DNA of 34,627 nt from an uncultured delta proteobacterium (GCA_900696455.1 CAADGB010000261.1:1-34627); one strand, 5' to 3'; numbered from the stretch's first letter, positions 16,131-25,449 are shown. Notes: generated by a model from the sequence alone, not told the origin. Program-made: numbers and translations.

Positions 16131-17359
16131 CCCCGCGGCCCCCGCTCACCGAGGCCTTCGCCCTCTACCGTCCCCGCCCTCGCCATCCCGACTGGGGCGC
16201 GCTCGCCGCCGAGGCCCGCGCCATCGCCGCCGAGGTCGGCCCCGGGCTCGAGCCACCACGCGCCGGCCGCGCCGAGCGCCGCCGGCGCCGACGCGGCCAG
16301 CTCACCGCCCTCCGCAACTACCTGCGCAACCGGCGGCTCGAGCGCCGCGGCCGCCACGACCTGCGGCCGCTCTACTTCATCTGGACGCTCCTGCGGACGT
16401 GCAACTTCGACTGCACCTACTGCGACGATCACCGGGGCGCGAAGTACCCGGCGCTGCCGACCGAGGGCACCCTCGACACCGCCGGGGCGCGGCGCCTGCT
16501 CGAGATCATGCGCACCGGCACGTCGTCGGTCTACTTCGCCGGCGGCGAGCCGACCCTGCGCAAGGACCTGCCGCTGCTCACCCGGGCCGCGCGCGACCTC
16601 GACTACTACCCGATCATCATCAACACCAACGGCAGCACCGTCGACCGGCGGCTCCGCGACCCGGCGTGGCGGACGTGGCTGGCCGACACCGACGTGGTCG
16701 TGGTCAGCCTCGACGGGCTCGAGGTGTCGGCGCTGCGCCAGATGTGGTCCTACAAGCGCGCCCACGAGGTCCTGCGCAACCTGCTGGTGCTGCGCGAGCT
16801 GGCCCAAGTCCAGCGCTTCAAGCTGATGGTCAACTGCGTGATCCAGCCCGGCCAGCTCGACCACGCCCGCGACGTCCTCGACCTCGCCAACGATCTGGGG
16901 ATCTGGTTCTGCCCCGTGCCGGTCAACGTCGGCCCGACCGTCCACGCCGGGCTCGCCGCCGACCCCGCCTACGACGCGCTGGTCGAGCTGATCCTGGCCC
17001 GCAAGCGCGCCGGGTATCGCATCACCGGCTCGCTGCGCATGAACCAGCGCCTCCTGCGCTCGGCGCCGCTCGACTGCCGCAACACGCTCAAGCCCCACGT
17101 CGACGCCGACGGCGCGCTGCTGTGGCCGTGCAAGGCCGCGATCGCGGTGCCGCCGGCGCGCATCGACGTCCTCGACTTCGCCGACGTCGACGCGCTCTAC
17201 GCCCACGCCCGCCGCGCGATCGACCCCGATCGCTTCCAGGACCGCTGCGGCGCCCGCTGCAACTGGGCCCAGAACTACTCCACCGACGCCTACGTCGATG
17301 GCCTGCGCCACCCCACCCGCCTCCTCGCCGACGTCGGCGAGCTGCTGCGGGGGACCTGA
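16127..17359 (+). CDS. Radical SAM protein with SPASM-like C-terminal cluster domain
   Basis: This 410-residue enzyme begins with about 80 basic residues (RRRRRRGQLTALRNYLRNRRLERRGRHDLRPLYFIWTLLR), then the radical SAM motif C-x3-C-x2-C at Cys92, Cys96 and Cys99 (CNFDCTYCD), which holds a [4Fe-4S] cluster that cleaves S-adenosylmethionine. YFAGGEPTLRKDL is the SAM-binding GGE motif, and NTNGS plus VVSLDGL are usual barrel motifs. Four later Cys (317, 335, 374, 378; DCRNTLKPHVDADG, LWPCKA, DRCGARCNW) form a short SPASM/twitch-like site for an auxiliary cluster. The ATG overlaps the TetR stop as ATGA; a membrane protein gene starts one base after its stop. No small precursor peptide gene is visible, so a lipid- or small-molecule-modifying role is as likely as peptide modification. 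Confidence 0.9.
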   Translation: MTPRPPLTEAFALYRPRPRHPDWGALAAEARAIAAEVGPGLEPPRAGRAERRRRRRGQLTALRNYLRNRRLERRGRHDLRPLYFIWTLLRTCNFDCTYCDDHRGAKYPALPTEGTLDTAGARRLLEIMRTGTSSVYFAGGEPTLRKDLPLLTRAARDLDYYPIIINTNGSTVDRRLRDPAWRTWLADTDVVVVSLDGLEVSALRQMWSYKRAHEVLRNLLVLRELAQVQRFKLMVNCVIQPGQLDHARDVLDLANDLGIWFCPVPVNVGPTVHAGLAADPAYDALVELILARKRAGYRITGSLRMNQRLLRSAPLDCRNTLKPHVDADGALLWPCKAAIAVPPARIDVLDFADVDALYAHARRAIDPDRFQDRCGARCNWAQNYSTDAYVDGLRHPTRLLADVGELLRGT

Positions 17360-17360
17360 G

Positions 17361-18182
17361 ATGCGCGCCGTGCGCGCCGTGCGCGCCGTGCGCGCCGCGA
17401 GCCGCGCCGCGGTGACGCGCGTCCCGGCGCTGACCAGCACCAGCGATCGCGCCGTGGCCATCGACCTCGCCGCCACCGCCGCCATCGGGGTCGCCGTGTG
17501 CGCCGTGGCCGACGCGCTGGTGGTCATGAGCGCGCTGGTGCCGCTGGTCGTCGCCCTCCGCTTCGCCCTGTGGTGGCGCCTCCCCGCCGGCGGGCGCGGC
17601 CGGCCCCGGGTCGAGCTGGCGCTGTTCGCGATCTGCACCGTCGTCGGCGCCGCCAACGACTGGAACACCGTCGTCGGCCACGGCGTGTACCGCTACGAGG
17701 TGCCGGCCGACCTGCCGGCGCTGTCGACGATCCCGACCTGGATGCTGCTCTACTGGGGGCTGATCCTGCGCCTCGTGCTCACCCTCGCCCGCTGGCGCCG
17801 CCTCGGCCCGCGGACCCCGCCCCGCGGCGGCGCGGTCCGGCTCCTCGGCCTCCTGGCGCTCGTGCTGGTGACGCGCCAGCTCATCTACCGCCACGCCACC
17901 GATCCCTGGCTGTCGTGGCTGCCGTTCGCCGCCGCGCTCGCCGTCTACCTCGCCGCCTTCCGCCCCGCGCGCGCCGAGCTCCGGCTGATGGCGCTGGCCG
18001 CGGTCGTCGGCCCCCTGGTCGAGGTCGCCTTCATCCAGCTCGGCGGCCTGCACCGCTACCCGCTCGGCTGGCTGGCCGGCGTCCCGGTGTGGATCGCGCT
18101 GTGGTGGGTGCTGGCGGTCGCGATCTGGAGCGAGCTAGCGGCGCACCTGGTGGCGCGCCTGCCCCGGGCCGGCTCCCTCTGA
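17361..18182 (+). CDS. Polytopic membrane protein of unknown function in the rSAM operon
   Basis: This 273-residue protein has about seven to eight hydrophobic spans and conserved-looking polar patches on loops: AANDWNTVVGHGVYRYEVPADLPALSTIPTWMLLYWGLILR and GPLVEVAFIQLGGLHRYPLGWLAGVPVWIALWW. Trp, Tyr, His and Glu near membrane edges suggest an enzyme or carrier for a lipid-like substrate. The pattern vaguely recalls carotenoid-pathway membrane enzymes, but I cannot assign a family. The ATG at 17361 lies one base after the radical SAM stop, so the two are translationally coupled. The first codons come from four tandem 9-base units, giving MRAVRAVRAVRAA, so the exact start and N-terminal length may vary between strains. 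Confidence 0.82.
   Translation: MRAVRAVRAVRAASRAAVTRVPALTSTSDRAVAIDLAATAAIGVAVCAVADALVVMSALVPLVVALRFALWWRLPAGGRGRPRVELALFAICTVVGAANDWNTVVGHGVYRYEVPADLPALSTIPTWMLLYWGLILRLVLTLARWRRLGPRTPPRGGAVRLLGLLALVLVTRQLIYRHATDPWLSWLPFAAALAVYLAAFRPARAELRLMALAAVVGPLVEVAFIQLGGLHRYPLGWLAGVPVWIALWWVLAVAIWSELAAHLVARLPRAGSL
17362..17397 (+). repeat. Tandem 9-bp repeat (TGCGCGCCG) x4 inside a start region
   Basis: Four perfect 9-base units encode the Val-Arg-Ala repeat at the N-terminus of the membrane protein. Unit gain or loss stays in frame and would change only the basic N-terminal tail. Confidence 0.85.
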
Positions 18183-18262
18183 CCGCGCCGCTACCCGATC
18201 GATGCCCTCCGCCGGCGTCCCCGCCCCTGTCGGCCGCGCGCCGCCGGTCGACCCGGGGCTCG

Positions 18263-21200
18263 ATGCCGACCTCCGCGCGCGCGCCGTCCCTCCCGGGTCA
18301 CCTCCTCGTCGTCGCGGCCCTGGCCGCCGCCGCTACCGCCTGCGGGTCCGACGACCCACCTCCGCTCGGCACCGACGAGCAGGAGGTCTGGGTCAACGGC
18401 GACTTCGAAGCCGACTCGATCGGGACCACGCCGCCGTCGGGCTGGTCGATCCAGGCCAACCTCAACCCCGGCATCACCGACACCCGCCCCAGCCCGCAGA
18501 CGCTGGCGAGCCTGAACCTGCAGACCGGCGGCACCCTGATGACGTCGGTGGTCGGCGGCGCGCCCGAGAGCCAGCTCGACCCCGACATCGGCACCAGCGG
18601 CACCCTGCGCTTCCCCAAGTACGGGCAACGCGCCGCGCGCGTCAACTACGGCAGCGCCTCGGCCAAGGGCACCGGCCGCAACGTCAACCGCCTGCGTCAG
18701 ACCATGACGATCGGGCTCGGCGATATCGACCCGACCGACAACAAGGTCCACGTCCGCTTCGCGGTGGCGCCGGTCCTGCAGAACCCCGGCCACACCTACC
18801 ACGAGCAGCCCTACTACTACGTACGGCTCCACAACCTGACCACCGGCCAGACCGTCTACTCCGACTTCAACGCCAGCGGCCAGCCGGGCGTGCCGTGGAA
18901 GAACTTCACCGACCCCTCGGGCCAGCAGGCCCAGTACACCGACTGGCAGATGGTCGACGTCTCGCCCGGCCCCGGCGTGCTGTCGGTCGGTGACCAGGTC
19001 GAGCTCACGGTGCTCGCCGCCGGCTGCTCGCAGAGCGGCCACTGGGGGCGGGTCTACGTCGACGCCGTCGGCTCCGGGATCCCCGGCCTCTACGCCTGGG
19101 CCACCGGGCCGCAGTCGGCCAACGCCGGCGCGACGATCGCCTACACGGTCAACTACAAGAACGGGGGCACCACCACCACCACCGGCACGCGCCTCGACTT
19201 CGTCACGCCGCCCAACACGACGTTCCAGGCGGTGAGCCTGGGCGGTGCCTGCACCACGCCGGCGGTCGGCGCCACCGGTACGGTGTCGTGCGACCTCGGC
19301 ACCCTGGCTAACGGCGCCACCGGCTCCCTGCAGCTCACGGTCGGCATCCCCGCCGGCACCGCCGCCGGCACGCTCATCACCAACGGCAACTACGCGATCT
19401 ACGCGACCGGCATCTCGGCCCTGGTCGGCCCCAAGGTCTACACCTCGGTCACCTCCTCGGTGCAGTACGCCGACCTCGGCGTCACGATCGGCGACGGCGT
19501 GCCGGCCCTGGCCTGGGGTCAGCCCACCACCTACACGATCGTCGTCACCAACCACGGCCCGGTCGCCGCCGGGAGCGTGACCGGGAGCGCGCCGCTGCCG
19601 GCGCAGCTCACCGCCGCGACCTGGACCTGCACCGGCAGCGGCGGCGCGACCTGCCCCGCCAGCGGCGCGGGCGGGATCGCGAGCAGCGGCGTGTCGATCC
19701 CGGTCGGCGCCAGCATCACCTACGTCCAGCAAGCGACCGCGATCGCCGGCAGCGGCAGCGGCCAGGTGATCAACACGGTCACCGTCAGTGTGGGCGGCGG
19801 CGGCAGCGACCCCGACACCAACAACAACACCGCCCTCGATACCAACGCCCTCGGCACGCTGCGCCTGCTGTCGGTGACCAAGACCGGATTCACCGCCGGC
19901 GGGACGATCAGCTCGGTGCCGGCGGCCATCGCCTGCGGCCCGGCGTGTGCCGACGACGGCGCCGAGTTCCTCGACGGCGCCCAGGTGGTGCTGACGGCGG
20001 CGCCGGTGACCGGCGCCACCTTCACCGGCTGGGGCGGCGCCTGCAGCGGGACCGCGACCACCTGCACCGTGACCATGACCGGCGCGCAGAGCGTGACCGC
20101 GGCCTTCGTCGGCGCGCCGACGACGGTGACCATCGTCGGCGGCTCCGACCAGGCGACCGCGGTGAGCACGGCCTTCGCCACGCCGCTGTCGGTCGTCGTG
20201 ACCGACGCCGGCGGTCGCCCGGTCCCGGGGGTGGCGGTCGGGCTCACGGCGCCGGCCAGCGGCGCGGCGACCAGCCCGAGCGCCGGCTCGGCCACCACCG
20301 ACAGCAGCGGCGTCGCCAGCCGCGCCGTCAGCGCCAACGCGATCGCCGGCGCCTACGTCGTCACCACCACCGTCGTCGGCCTGGTCGGCACGCCCTCGTT
20401 CACGCTGTCGAACCTCGGGCCGCCGGCGACGATCGCGGTCCACGCCGGCAGCGGCCAGACCGCGACCGTGGCCACCGCCTTCGCCGACGAGCTGGTGGCG
20501 GTGGTCCGCGACGCCGCCGGGCAGCCCCGCCCCGGGGTGCTGGTGACGTTCAGCGCGCCCGGCGCCGGCCCCGGCGCCAGCCTCACCCCGGCCACCGCCG
20601 TCACCGACGCCGCCGGCCTCGCACGCGCCGGCGCCACCGCCGGCACCGTCGCCGGGAGCTTCGCCGTGAGCGCGAGCGTGGTCGGCGTGGCGACCCCGGC
20701 CAGCTTCGCGCTCGTCAGCACTGCCGGCGCGCCGGCCTCGATCCAGCTCGCCGCCGGCAGCGGCCAGGCGAGCGTGGTCACCGATCCGTTCGCCGCCCCG
20801 CTGCGCGTCCTCGTCCTCGACGCGCACGGCAACCCGGTGCCGGCCGCGAGCGTCACCTTCGGCGCGCCGGGCGCCGGACCGTCGGCGCTGATCGCGCCGG
20901 CGGTGGCGACCACCAGCGCCAGCGGCGAGGCCATGGCCAGCGCGATCGCCGGCACCGTCGCCGGCACCTACCAGGTCATCGCCTCGATCGCCGGCGGCGC
21001 CAGCGCCAGCTTCACGCTCACCAACCTGGCCGGCGCCCCCGCGGTCCTCACCGCGACCGGCGGCGGCGGCCAGAGCGCGGTGGTCGGCAGCGCGTTCGCC
21101 GCGCCGCTCGCGGTCGGCGTGGTCGACGCCCACGGCAACCCGGTGCCGGGCGCCAGCGTCACCTTCGCCGCGCCCACCACCGGCGCGACGGCGACCGTGG

Positions 21201-24200
21201 CCGCGACGGTCACCACCGACGCCAGCGGCCTCGCCGCGACCACCGCGGTCGCCGGCAGCGTCAGCGGCGACTTCCTGATCGTGGCCGCCGTCGAGGGCGC
21301 CTCGCCCGTCGCGTTCGCCTTGGCCAACCTGCCGGGCGCGCCGGTGACGATCGCCGTCGTCGGCGGCGACGGCCAGTCGGCGGCCGTCACGACGACCTTC
21401 GCCCAGCCGCTGCGGGTCGTGGTCCGCGACGCCTTCGGCAACCTGGTGCCGGGCGCCGCCGTGACCTTCGCCGCCGCCGCCACCCGCGCCACGCTGGCGC
21501 CGGAGGCCGCGATCACCGGCGGCGACGGCGAGGCCGAGACCTCCGCCACCGCCGGCCCCCTCGCCGGCGCCCACCAGGTCACGGCGTCGCTGTCCGGAGG
21601 CGCCGCGGTCACGTTCACGCTGACCAACCTGCCCGGCGCGCCGGCGACGATCGCGCTGCTCGGCGGCGGCGGGCAGGAGACCGCGATCACCACGGCGTTC
21701 GCGCAGCCGCTCGTGGTCGAGGTCCGCGACGCCCACGACAACCTGATCGCCGACGCCGTCGTGGCCTGGACCGCGCCGTCCGCCGGTCCCCGCGCCGCGG
21801 TCCCGGCCTCGAGCGCCACCGGCGCCGACGGCCGGAGCAGCGTGAGCGCGACCGCCGGCACCGTCGCCGGCGCCTACACCGTGAACGCGACCGCGGGCGC
21901 CGCCACGGTCGCCGTGCCGCTCGTCAACCGACCGGGCGCCGCGGCCCACATCGCCGCGCTCGGCGGCGGCGGGCAGATCACGATCGTGGCCAGCGCGTTC
22001 CCGTCGCCGCTGGTGGCGATCGTCACCGACGCCCACGGCAACCCCGTGCCCGGCGCCACCGTCACCACCAGCGCGCCGCTCGCCGGCGCCTCCGCCACCC
22101 TCGCCCCCGTCCAGCCGGCCACCGACGACGACGGCCGGATCGCCTTCGCCGCCACCGCGGGCACGGTCGCCGGCGGCTACACGGTCGCGGCGCACCTCGG
22201 CGACGCGTCGGCGACGTTCGCGCTGACCAACGCCCCCGACGCGCCGGCCGCGATCGCGGTCGTACCGGGCGGCACGCCGCAGGCGGCCACGGTCCGCGCC
22301 AAGTTCGCGGCGCCGCTCGCGGTCACGGTCGTGGACCGCTTCGGCAACCCCACGCCCGGGATCACCGTGGCGTTCGCCGCGCCGGCCTCCGGCGCCACCG
22401 CCAGCCTCGACGCCGCGACCGCCACCACCGGCGCCGACGGCCAGACCGCGGTCCGGGCCACCGCCGGCGCGTTCGCCGGCGGCTACGCGGTGATGGCCTC
22501 GGTCGCCGGGGTCGCCACGCCGGCGACGTTCGCGCTCACCAACCTCGCCGGGGCCCCGGCGACCATCGCGGTCACCGGCGGCGCGCCCCAGGCCGCCGTG
22601 GTCGACCACGACTTCGCCGACGCCCTCGAGGTGATCGTGCTCGACGCCGACGACAACCCGGTGCCGGGCGCCGTCGTGTCGTTCACGGCGCCGGCGACCG
22701 GCGCCACCGCGATCCTCACCGCGACCGCGGTGACCAGCGATGGCGATGGCCTGGCCGCGATCGGCGCCCGCGCCGGCACCGCCCGCGGCGGCTACGTCGT
22801 CCTGGCGACCGTCGCCGGCGGCGCGGCGCCCGCGACGTTCGCGCTCACCACCCTGCCGGGAGCGCCCGCCGCGATCACCGCCGCGGCGACGTCGACCCCG
22901 CAGGTCACCGAGGTCGCCTCCCCGTTCGCGCGTCCGCTCGTCGCCGAGGTCCGCGACGCCTTCGGCAACCCGGTGCCCGGCGTCACCGTCGACTACGCCG
23001 CGCCCGCCAGCGGCGCGACCGCGACCCTGTCGGCCGCGACCGTGATCACCGACGACGACGGCCGCTGCGCCGTCACCGCCACCGCTGGCGCCGCCGCCGG
23101 CGCCTACGAGGTCCCGGCGTCGATCGCCAGCCTGCCCGAGCCCGCGCGCTTCGCGCTCACCAACGTCCACGGCGCCGCCCACCGGATCGTCGCCGTCGAC
23201 GGCGACGACCAGCGCGCGACCGTGGCCGCGGCCTTCCCCGACCCGCTGGTGGCCCGGGTCGAGGACGCCCACGGGAACCCGGTGACCGGCGCGGTGGTGA
23301 CGTTCGACGCGCCGGGCGCCGGCGCCACCGCGACCCTCACCGACGCGATCGCGACCAGCGACGCGGACGGCCTGGTCTCGGCCGCCGCGGTCGCCGGCAC
23401 CGTGTCCGGCGGGTACGCCGTGACCGCCGCCGCCGCGGGCGCGACGGCCCCCGCCGCCTTCGCGCTCACCAACCTCGCCGACGTGCCCGCGACCGTGGTC
23501 GCGGCGGTCGAGGCCACGCCGCAGAGCGCGCAGGTCCTGCACGGCTTCGCCCACGCCCTGGCCGTCACCGTCACCGATCGCTTCGGCAACGGCGTCCCCG
23601 GCGCGACCGTCGCCTACGCCGCGCCGACGAGCCCGGGCGCGACCCTGGCGGCGCCCACCGCCGTGACCGACGGCGGCGGCCACGCCGCGGTCGCCGCCGT
23701 CGCCGACGCTACCACCGGCGCCTACGTCGTGACCGCCACCGTCTCCGGCGTCGCCCCGGCCGCGTTCGCGCTCACCAACACCGCGGCCGCGCCGGGCGCG
23801 ATCGCCGTCGCCGCCGGCGGAGGCCAGCGGACCCTGGCCACGACCGCCTTCGGCGCGCCGCTCCGCTTCCAGGTCGTCGACCCTCACGGCAACCCGGTGC
23901 CAGCAGCGGTGGTGTCGTTCGCGGTCGCCAGCAGCGGCGTCGCCGCCACCCTGGCGGTCCCGAGCGCGTCCACCGACGCCGCCGGCCAGGTCGCCGTCGC
24001 GGTCACGGCCGGCCCCGCCGTCGGGGACGTCGTGGTCGTCGCCAGCGTCGCCGGCGCCGCGGCCCCCGCCACCGCCACCCTCGCCGTGGCGCCGATCCCC
24101 ACCACGCTCCGCGTCGTGGCGCCGGCCGCGCGAGCGATCGATCGCCCGCTCGAGATCACGCTCGAGGTCGACGCCGACCTCGGGATCCCCGCCGGCGAGG

Positions 24201-25393
24201 TCGAGCTGCTGGTCGACGGCCACGTCGCGGCGGCGGCGACGCTGACCGGTGGCGCCGCGACGGTGGTCCTGACCCTGAACCGGCGCGGCGAGCACGAAGT
24301 GAGCGCGCGCTACCCCGCGCAGGGCTCGCACGGCGCCAGCGCGAGCGCCGCGGTCACGATCGAGCTCCTCGACGACGAAGGGACCCTGTCGGGCGGCGGG
24401 ACCGGCTGCGCCGCGGGCGGCGGTGGGACGCTGCCGCTGGCCCTGGGCCTCGCCGCCCTGGCCCTGGCCCTCGTCCCGCGCAGGGCCCGCGGCCGCCGCC
24501 ACGCGCCGGCGCTGACCGCGGCCATCGCGATCGCCGCCGGCCTGGCCGGGGCCGCCCACCCCGCCGCCGCCGAGGATCGGGGCGCCCGCGCCATCGAGCG
24601 CTACGACGCCGCCAGCGCCGACAGCGCCTGGTTCGCGGCCGACTCGCTGTCGTTCGCCGGCGACTGGGACGCGGCGATGGCGATGACGTGGCACCACGCC
24701 CGCCGGCCGCTGGTCAGCTACGACGCCGACGGCATGCGCCGCGAAGTCATCGTGGCCGACGCGGTGGCGTTCCAGGCCGGCGTCAGCCTCACGCTGCGCG
24801 AGCGTCTCCGCCTGACCGGCACCGCGCCGATGACGGTCTACCAGCGCGGCGACGGCGGCACCTACAACGGCATGGAGCTGGTGGGGCCGACCTACGCGTT
24901 CGGCGACGTGCGCGTCGCCGGGGACGTCCGCGTCGTCGGCGACGCCGACGGGCCGCTGCGGCTCGCGGCCGGCCTCGCCCTCACGCTACCCACCGGCTCG
25001 CGCACCAACTACACCAGCGACGGCACGTTCGCCGCCGAGCCGCGCGCCGCCGTCGCCGGCCGCCTCGCGCGCGTCGAGTACGCCGCCGGCCTCGGGCTGC
25101 GCCTGCGCGAGGCGACCGAGCTCGCCGGCCTGCGCTTCGGCAGCGAGCTGCGCTACGCCGCCGCCGCCGGCGTCCGGCTCGGCGCCGGCCGCGTGCTGCT
25201 CGGGCCCGAGCTGTTCGGGTCGACGGCGCTGCGCCGCGGCAGCGCCAGCGGTCACCCGCTCGAGCTCGGGCTCGGCGCCCACGTCCGCGCCACGCCCTCG
25301 CTCCAGCTCGGGCTCGGCGCCACCCGCGGGCTGGTGAACGCGGTCGGCGCGCCCGAGCAGCGCATCTTCGTCGCGGCCTCCTGGAAGCCCTGA
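18263..25393 (+). CDS. Giant surface lipoprotein: DUF11, InlB-type, 13 Big_1-like repeats, internal MYXO-CTERM-like segment and C-terminal barrel
   Basis: This single frame encodes 2376 residues. In order: lipoprotein signal with Cys27 (ATAC); a beta-rich domain to about 270; two DUF11-type domains (about 273-400 and 403-530, ending DPDTNNNT); an InlB B-type repeat (about 533-617; GATFTGWGGACSG); 13 Ig repeats of about 102 residues (618-1944) with the Big_1-like core D-[AR]-x-G-N-P-V-P-G; one Big_3/5-like Ig domain to about 2040 (GEVELLVDG). Then comes GGTGCAAGGG, a hydrophobic stretch and RRARGRR (about 2044-2079), matching a MYXO-CTERM signal, followed by a second signal-like Ala stretch and a barrel-like region (about 2105-2376) that resembles the N-terminal barrel of myxobacterial OmpA-type porins (AMAMTWHHARRPLVSYD). 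It looks like a fused surface adhesin and outer-membrane protein. I see no alternative start between the halves. Confidence 0.88.
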   Translation: MPTSARAPSLPGHLLVVAALAAAATACGSDDPPPLGTDEQEVWVNGDFEADSIGTTPPSGWSIQANLNPGITDTRPSPQTLASLNLQTGGTLMTSVVGGAPESQLDPDIGTSGTLRFPKYGQRAARVNYGSASAKGTGRNVNRLRQTMTIGLGDIDPTDNKVHVRFAVAPVLQNPGHTYHEQPYYYVRLHNLTTGQTVYSDFNASGQPGVPWKNFTDPSGQQAQYTDWQMVDVSPGPGVLSVGDQVELTVLAAGCSQSGHWGRVYVDAVGSGIPGLYAWATGPQSANAGATIAYTVNYKNGGTTTTTGTRLDFVTPPNTTFQAVSLGGACTTPAVGATGTVSCDLGTLANGATGSLQLTVGIPAGTAAGTLITNGNYAIYATGISALVGPKVYTSVTSSVQYADLGVTIGDGVPALAWGQPTTYTIVVTNHGPVAAGSVTGSAPLPAQLTAATWTCTGSGGATCPASGAGGIASSGVSIPVGASITYVQQATAIAGSGSGQVINTVTVSVGGGGSDPDTNNNTALDTNALGTLRLLSVTKTGFTAGGTISSVPAAIACGPACADDGAEFLDGAQVVLTAAPVTGATFTGWGGACSGTATTCTVTMTGAQSVTAAFVGAPTTVTIVGGSDQATAVSTAFATPLSVVVTDAGGRPVPGVAVGLTAPASGAATSPSAGSATTDSSGVASRAVSANAIAGAYVVTTTVVGLVGTPSFTLSNLGPPATIAVHAGSGQTATVATAFADELVAVVRDAAGQPRPGVLVTFSAPGAGPGASLTPATAVTDAAGLARAGATAGTVAGSFAVSASVVGVATPASFALVSTAGAPASIQLAAGSGQASVVTDPFAAPLRVLVLDAHGNPVPAASVTFGAPGAGPSALIAPAVATTSASGEAMASAIAGTVAGTYQVIASIAGGASASFTLTNLAGAPAVLTATGGGGQSAVVGSAFAAPLAVGVVDAHGNPVPGASVTFAAPTTGATATVAATVTTDASGLAATTAVAGSVSGDFLIVAAVEGASPVAFALANLPGAPVTIAVVGGDGQSAAVTTTFAQPLRVVVRDAFGNLVPGAAVTFAAAATRATLAPEAAITGGDGEAETSATAGPLAGAHQVTASLSGGAAVTFTLTNLPGAPATIALLGGGGQETAITTAFAQPLVVEVRDAHDNLIADAVVAWTAPSAGPRAAVPASSATGADGRSSVSATAGTVAGAYTVNATAGAATVAVPLVNRPGAAAHIAALGGGGQITIVASAFPSPLVAIVTDAHGNPVPGATVTTSAPLAGASATLAPVQPATDDDGRIAFAATAGTVAGGYTVAAHLGDASATFALTNAPDAPAAIAVVPGGTPQAATVRAKFAAPLAVTVVDRFGNPTPGITVAFAAPASGATASLDAATATTGADGQTAVRATAGAFAGGYAVMASVAGVATPATFALTNLAGAPATIAVTGGAPQAAVVDHDFADALEVIVLDADDNPVPGAVVSFTAPATGATAILTATAVTSDGDGLAAIGARAGTARGGYVVLATVAGGAAPATFALTTLPGAPAAITAAATSTPQVTEVASPFARPLVAEVRDAFGNPVPGVTVDYAAPASGATATLSAATVITDDDGRCAVTATAGAAAGAYEVPASIASLPEPARFALTNVHGAAHRIVAVDGDDQRATVAAAFPDPLVARVEDAHGNPVTGAVVTFDAPGAGATATLTDAIATSDADGLVSAAAVAGTVSGGYAVTAAAAGATAPAAFALTNLADVPATVVAAVEATPQSAQVLHGFAHALAVTVTDRFGNGVPGATVAYAAPTSPGATLAAPTAVTDGGGHAAVAAVADATTGAYVVTATVSGVAPAAFALTNTAAAPGAIAVAAGGGQRTLATTAFGAPLRFQVVDPHGNPVPAAVVSFAVASSGVAATLAVPSASTDAAGQVAVAVTAGPAVGDVVVVASVAGAAAPATATLAVAPIPTTLRVVAPAARAIDRPLEITLEVDADLGIPAGEVELLVDGHVAAAATLTGGAATVVLTLNRRGEHEVSARYPAQGSHGASASAAVTIELLDDEGTLSGGGTGCAAGGGGTLPLALGLAALALALVPRRARGRRHAPALTAAIAIAAGLAGAAHPAAAEDRGARAIERYDAASADSAWFAADSLSFAGDWDAAMAMTWHHARRPLVSYDADGMRREVIVADAVAFQAGVSLTLRERLRLTGTAPMTVYQRGDGGTYNGMELVGPTYAFGDVRVAGDVRVVGDADGPLRLAAGLALTLPTGSRTNYTSDGTFAAEPRAAVAGRLARVEYAAGLGLRLREATELAGLRFGSELRYAAAAGVRLGAGRVLLGPELFGSTALRRGSASGHPLELGLGAHVRATPSLQLGLGATRGLVNAVGAPEQRIFVAASWKP
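20114..24094 (+). repeat. 13 tandem about 306-bp Ig-domain coding repeats
   Basis: Thirteen units of roughly 300 bases each encode Big_1-like domains. Each starts with A-P-x-x-I and a GGxGQ-like turn, has a central GACGCCCACGGCAACCC-type core (D-A-H-G-N-P) and ends F-x-L-T-N-x-x-G. Unit sequences have diverged apart from the core, so the array is old and not recently expanded. Confidence 0.85.
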
Positions 25394-25398
25394 GCGAC

Positions 25399-25427
25399 CG
25401 GAGCGTGTGGTCCCTCCCCACGCTCCG
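25399..25427 (+). terminator. Intrinsic-terminator-like hairpin after the giant gene
   Basis: CGGAGCGTG at 25399-25407 pairs with CACGCTCCG at 25419-25427 around an 11-base loop, starting five bases after the stop codon of the giant gene. No T tract follows. A partial third copy (CACGCTCCGCGG) occurs near 25453, just downstream. Confidence 0.5.
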
Positions 25428-25449
25428 CGCCGAGGCGCCGGCGACGCGC

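Noticed and set aside
15519-18182. RiPP gene cluster with the radical SAM enzyme
   Set aside because: I searched by eye for a small precursor ORF on both strands around the operon and saw none; gaps are 0-94 bases and no Cys/Gly-rich leader-core peptide is present.
20114-24094. Regular about 300-base repeats as a possible CRISPR or satellite array
   Set aside because: The repeats encode 102-residue Ig domains in one frame, with protein-level and not nucleotide-level conservation and no spacer structure.
18191-24697. Very long open frame on the minus strand opposite the giant surface gene, and many similar long antisense frames
   Set aside because: In DNA this GC-rich, stop codons are rare in every frame. 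These frames read as Arg/Gly/Ala/Pro-rich low complexity with no family motifs, while the opposite strand has clear domains.
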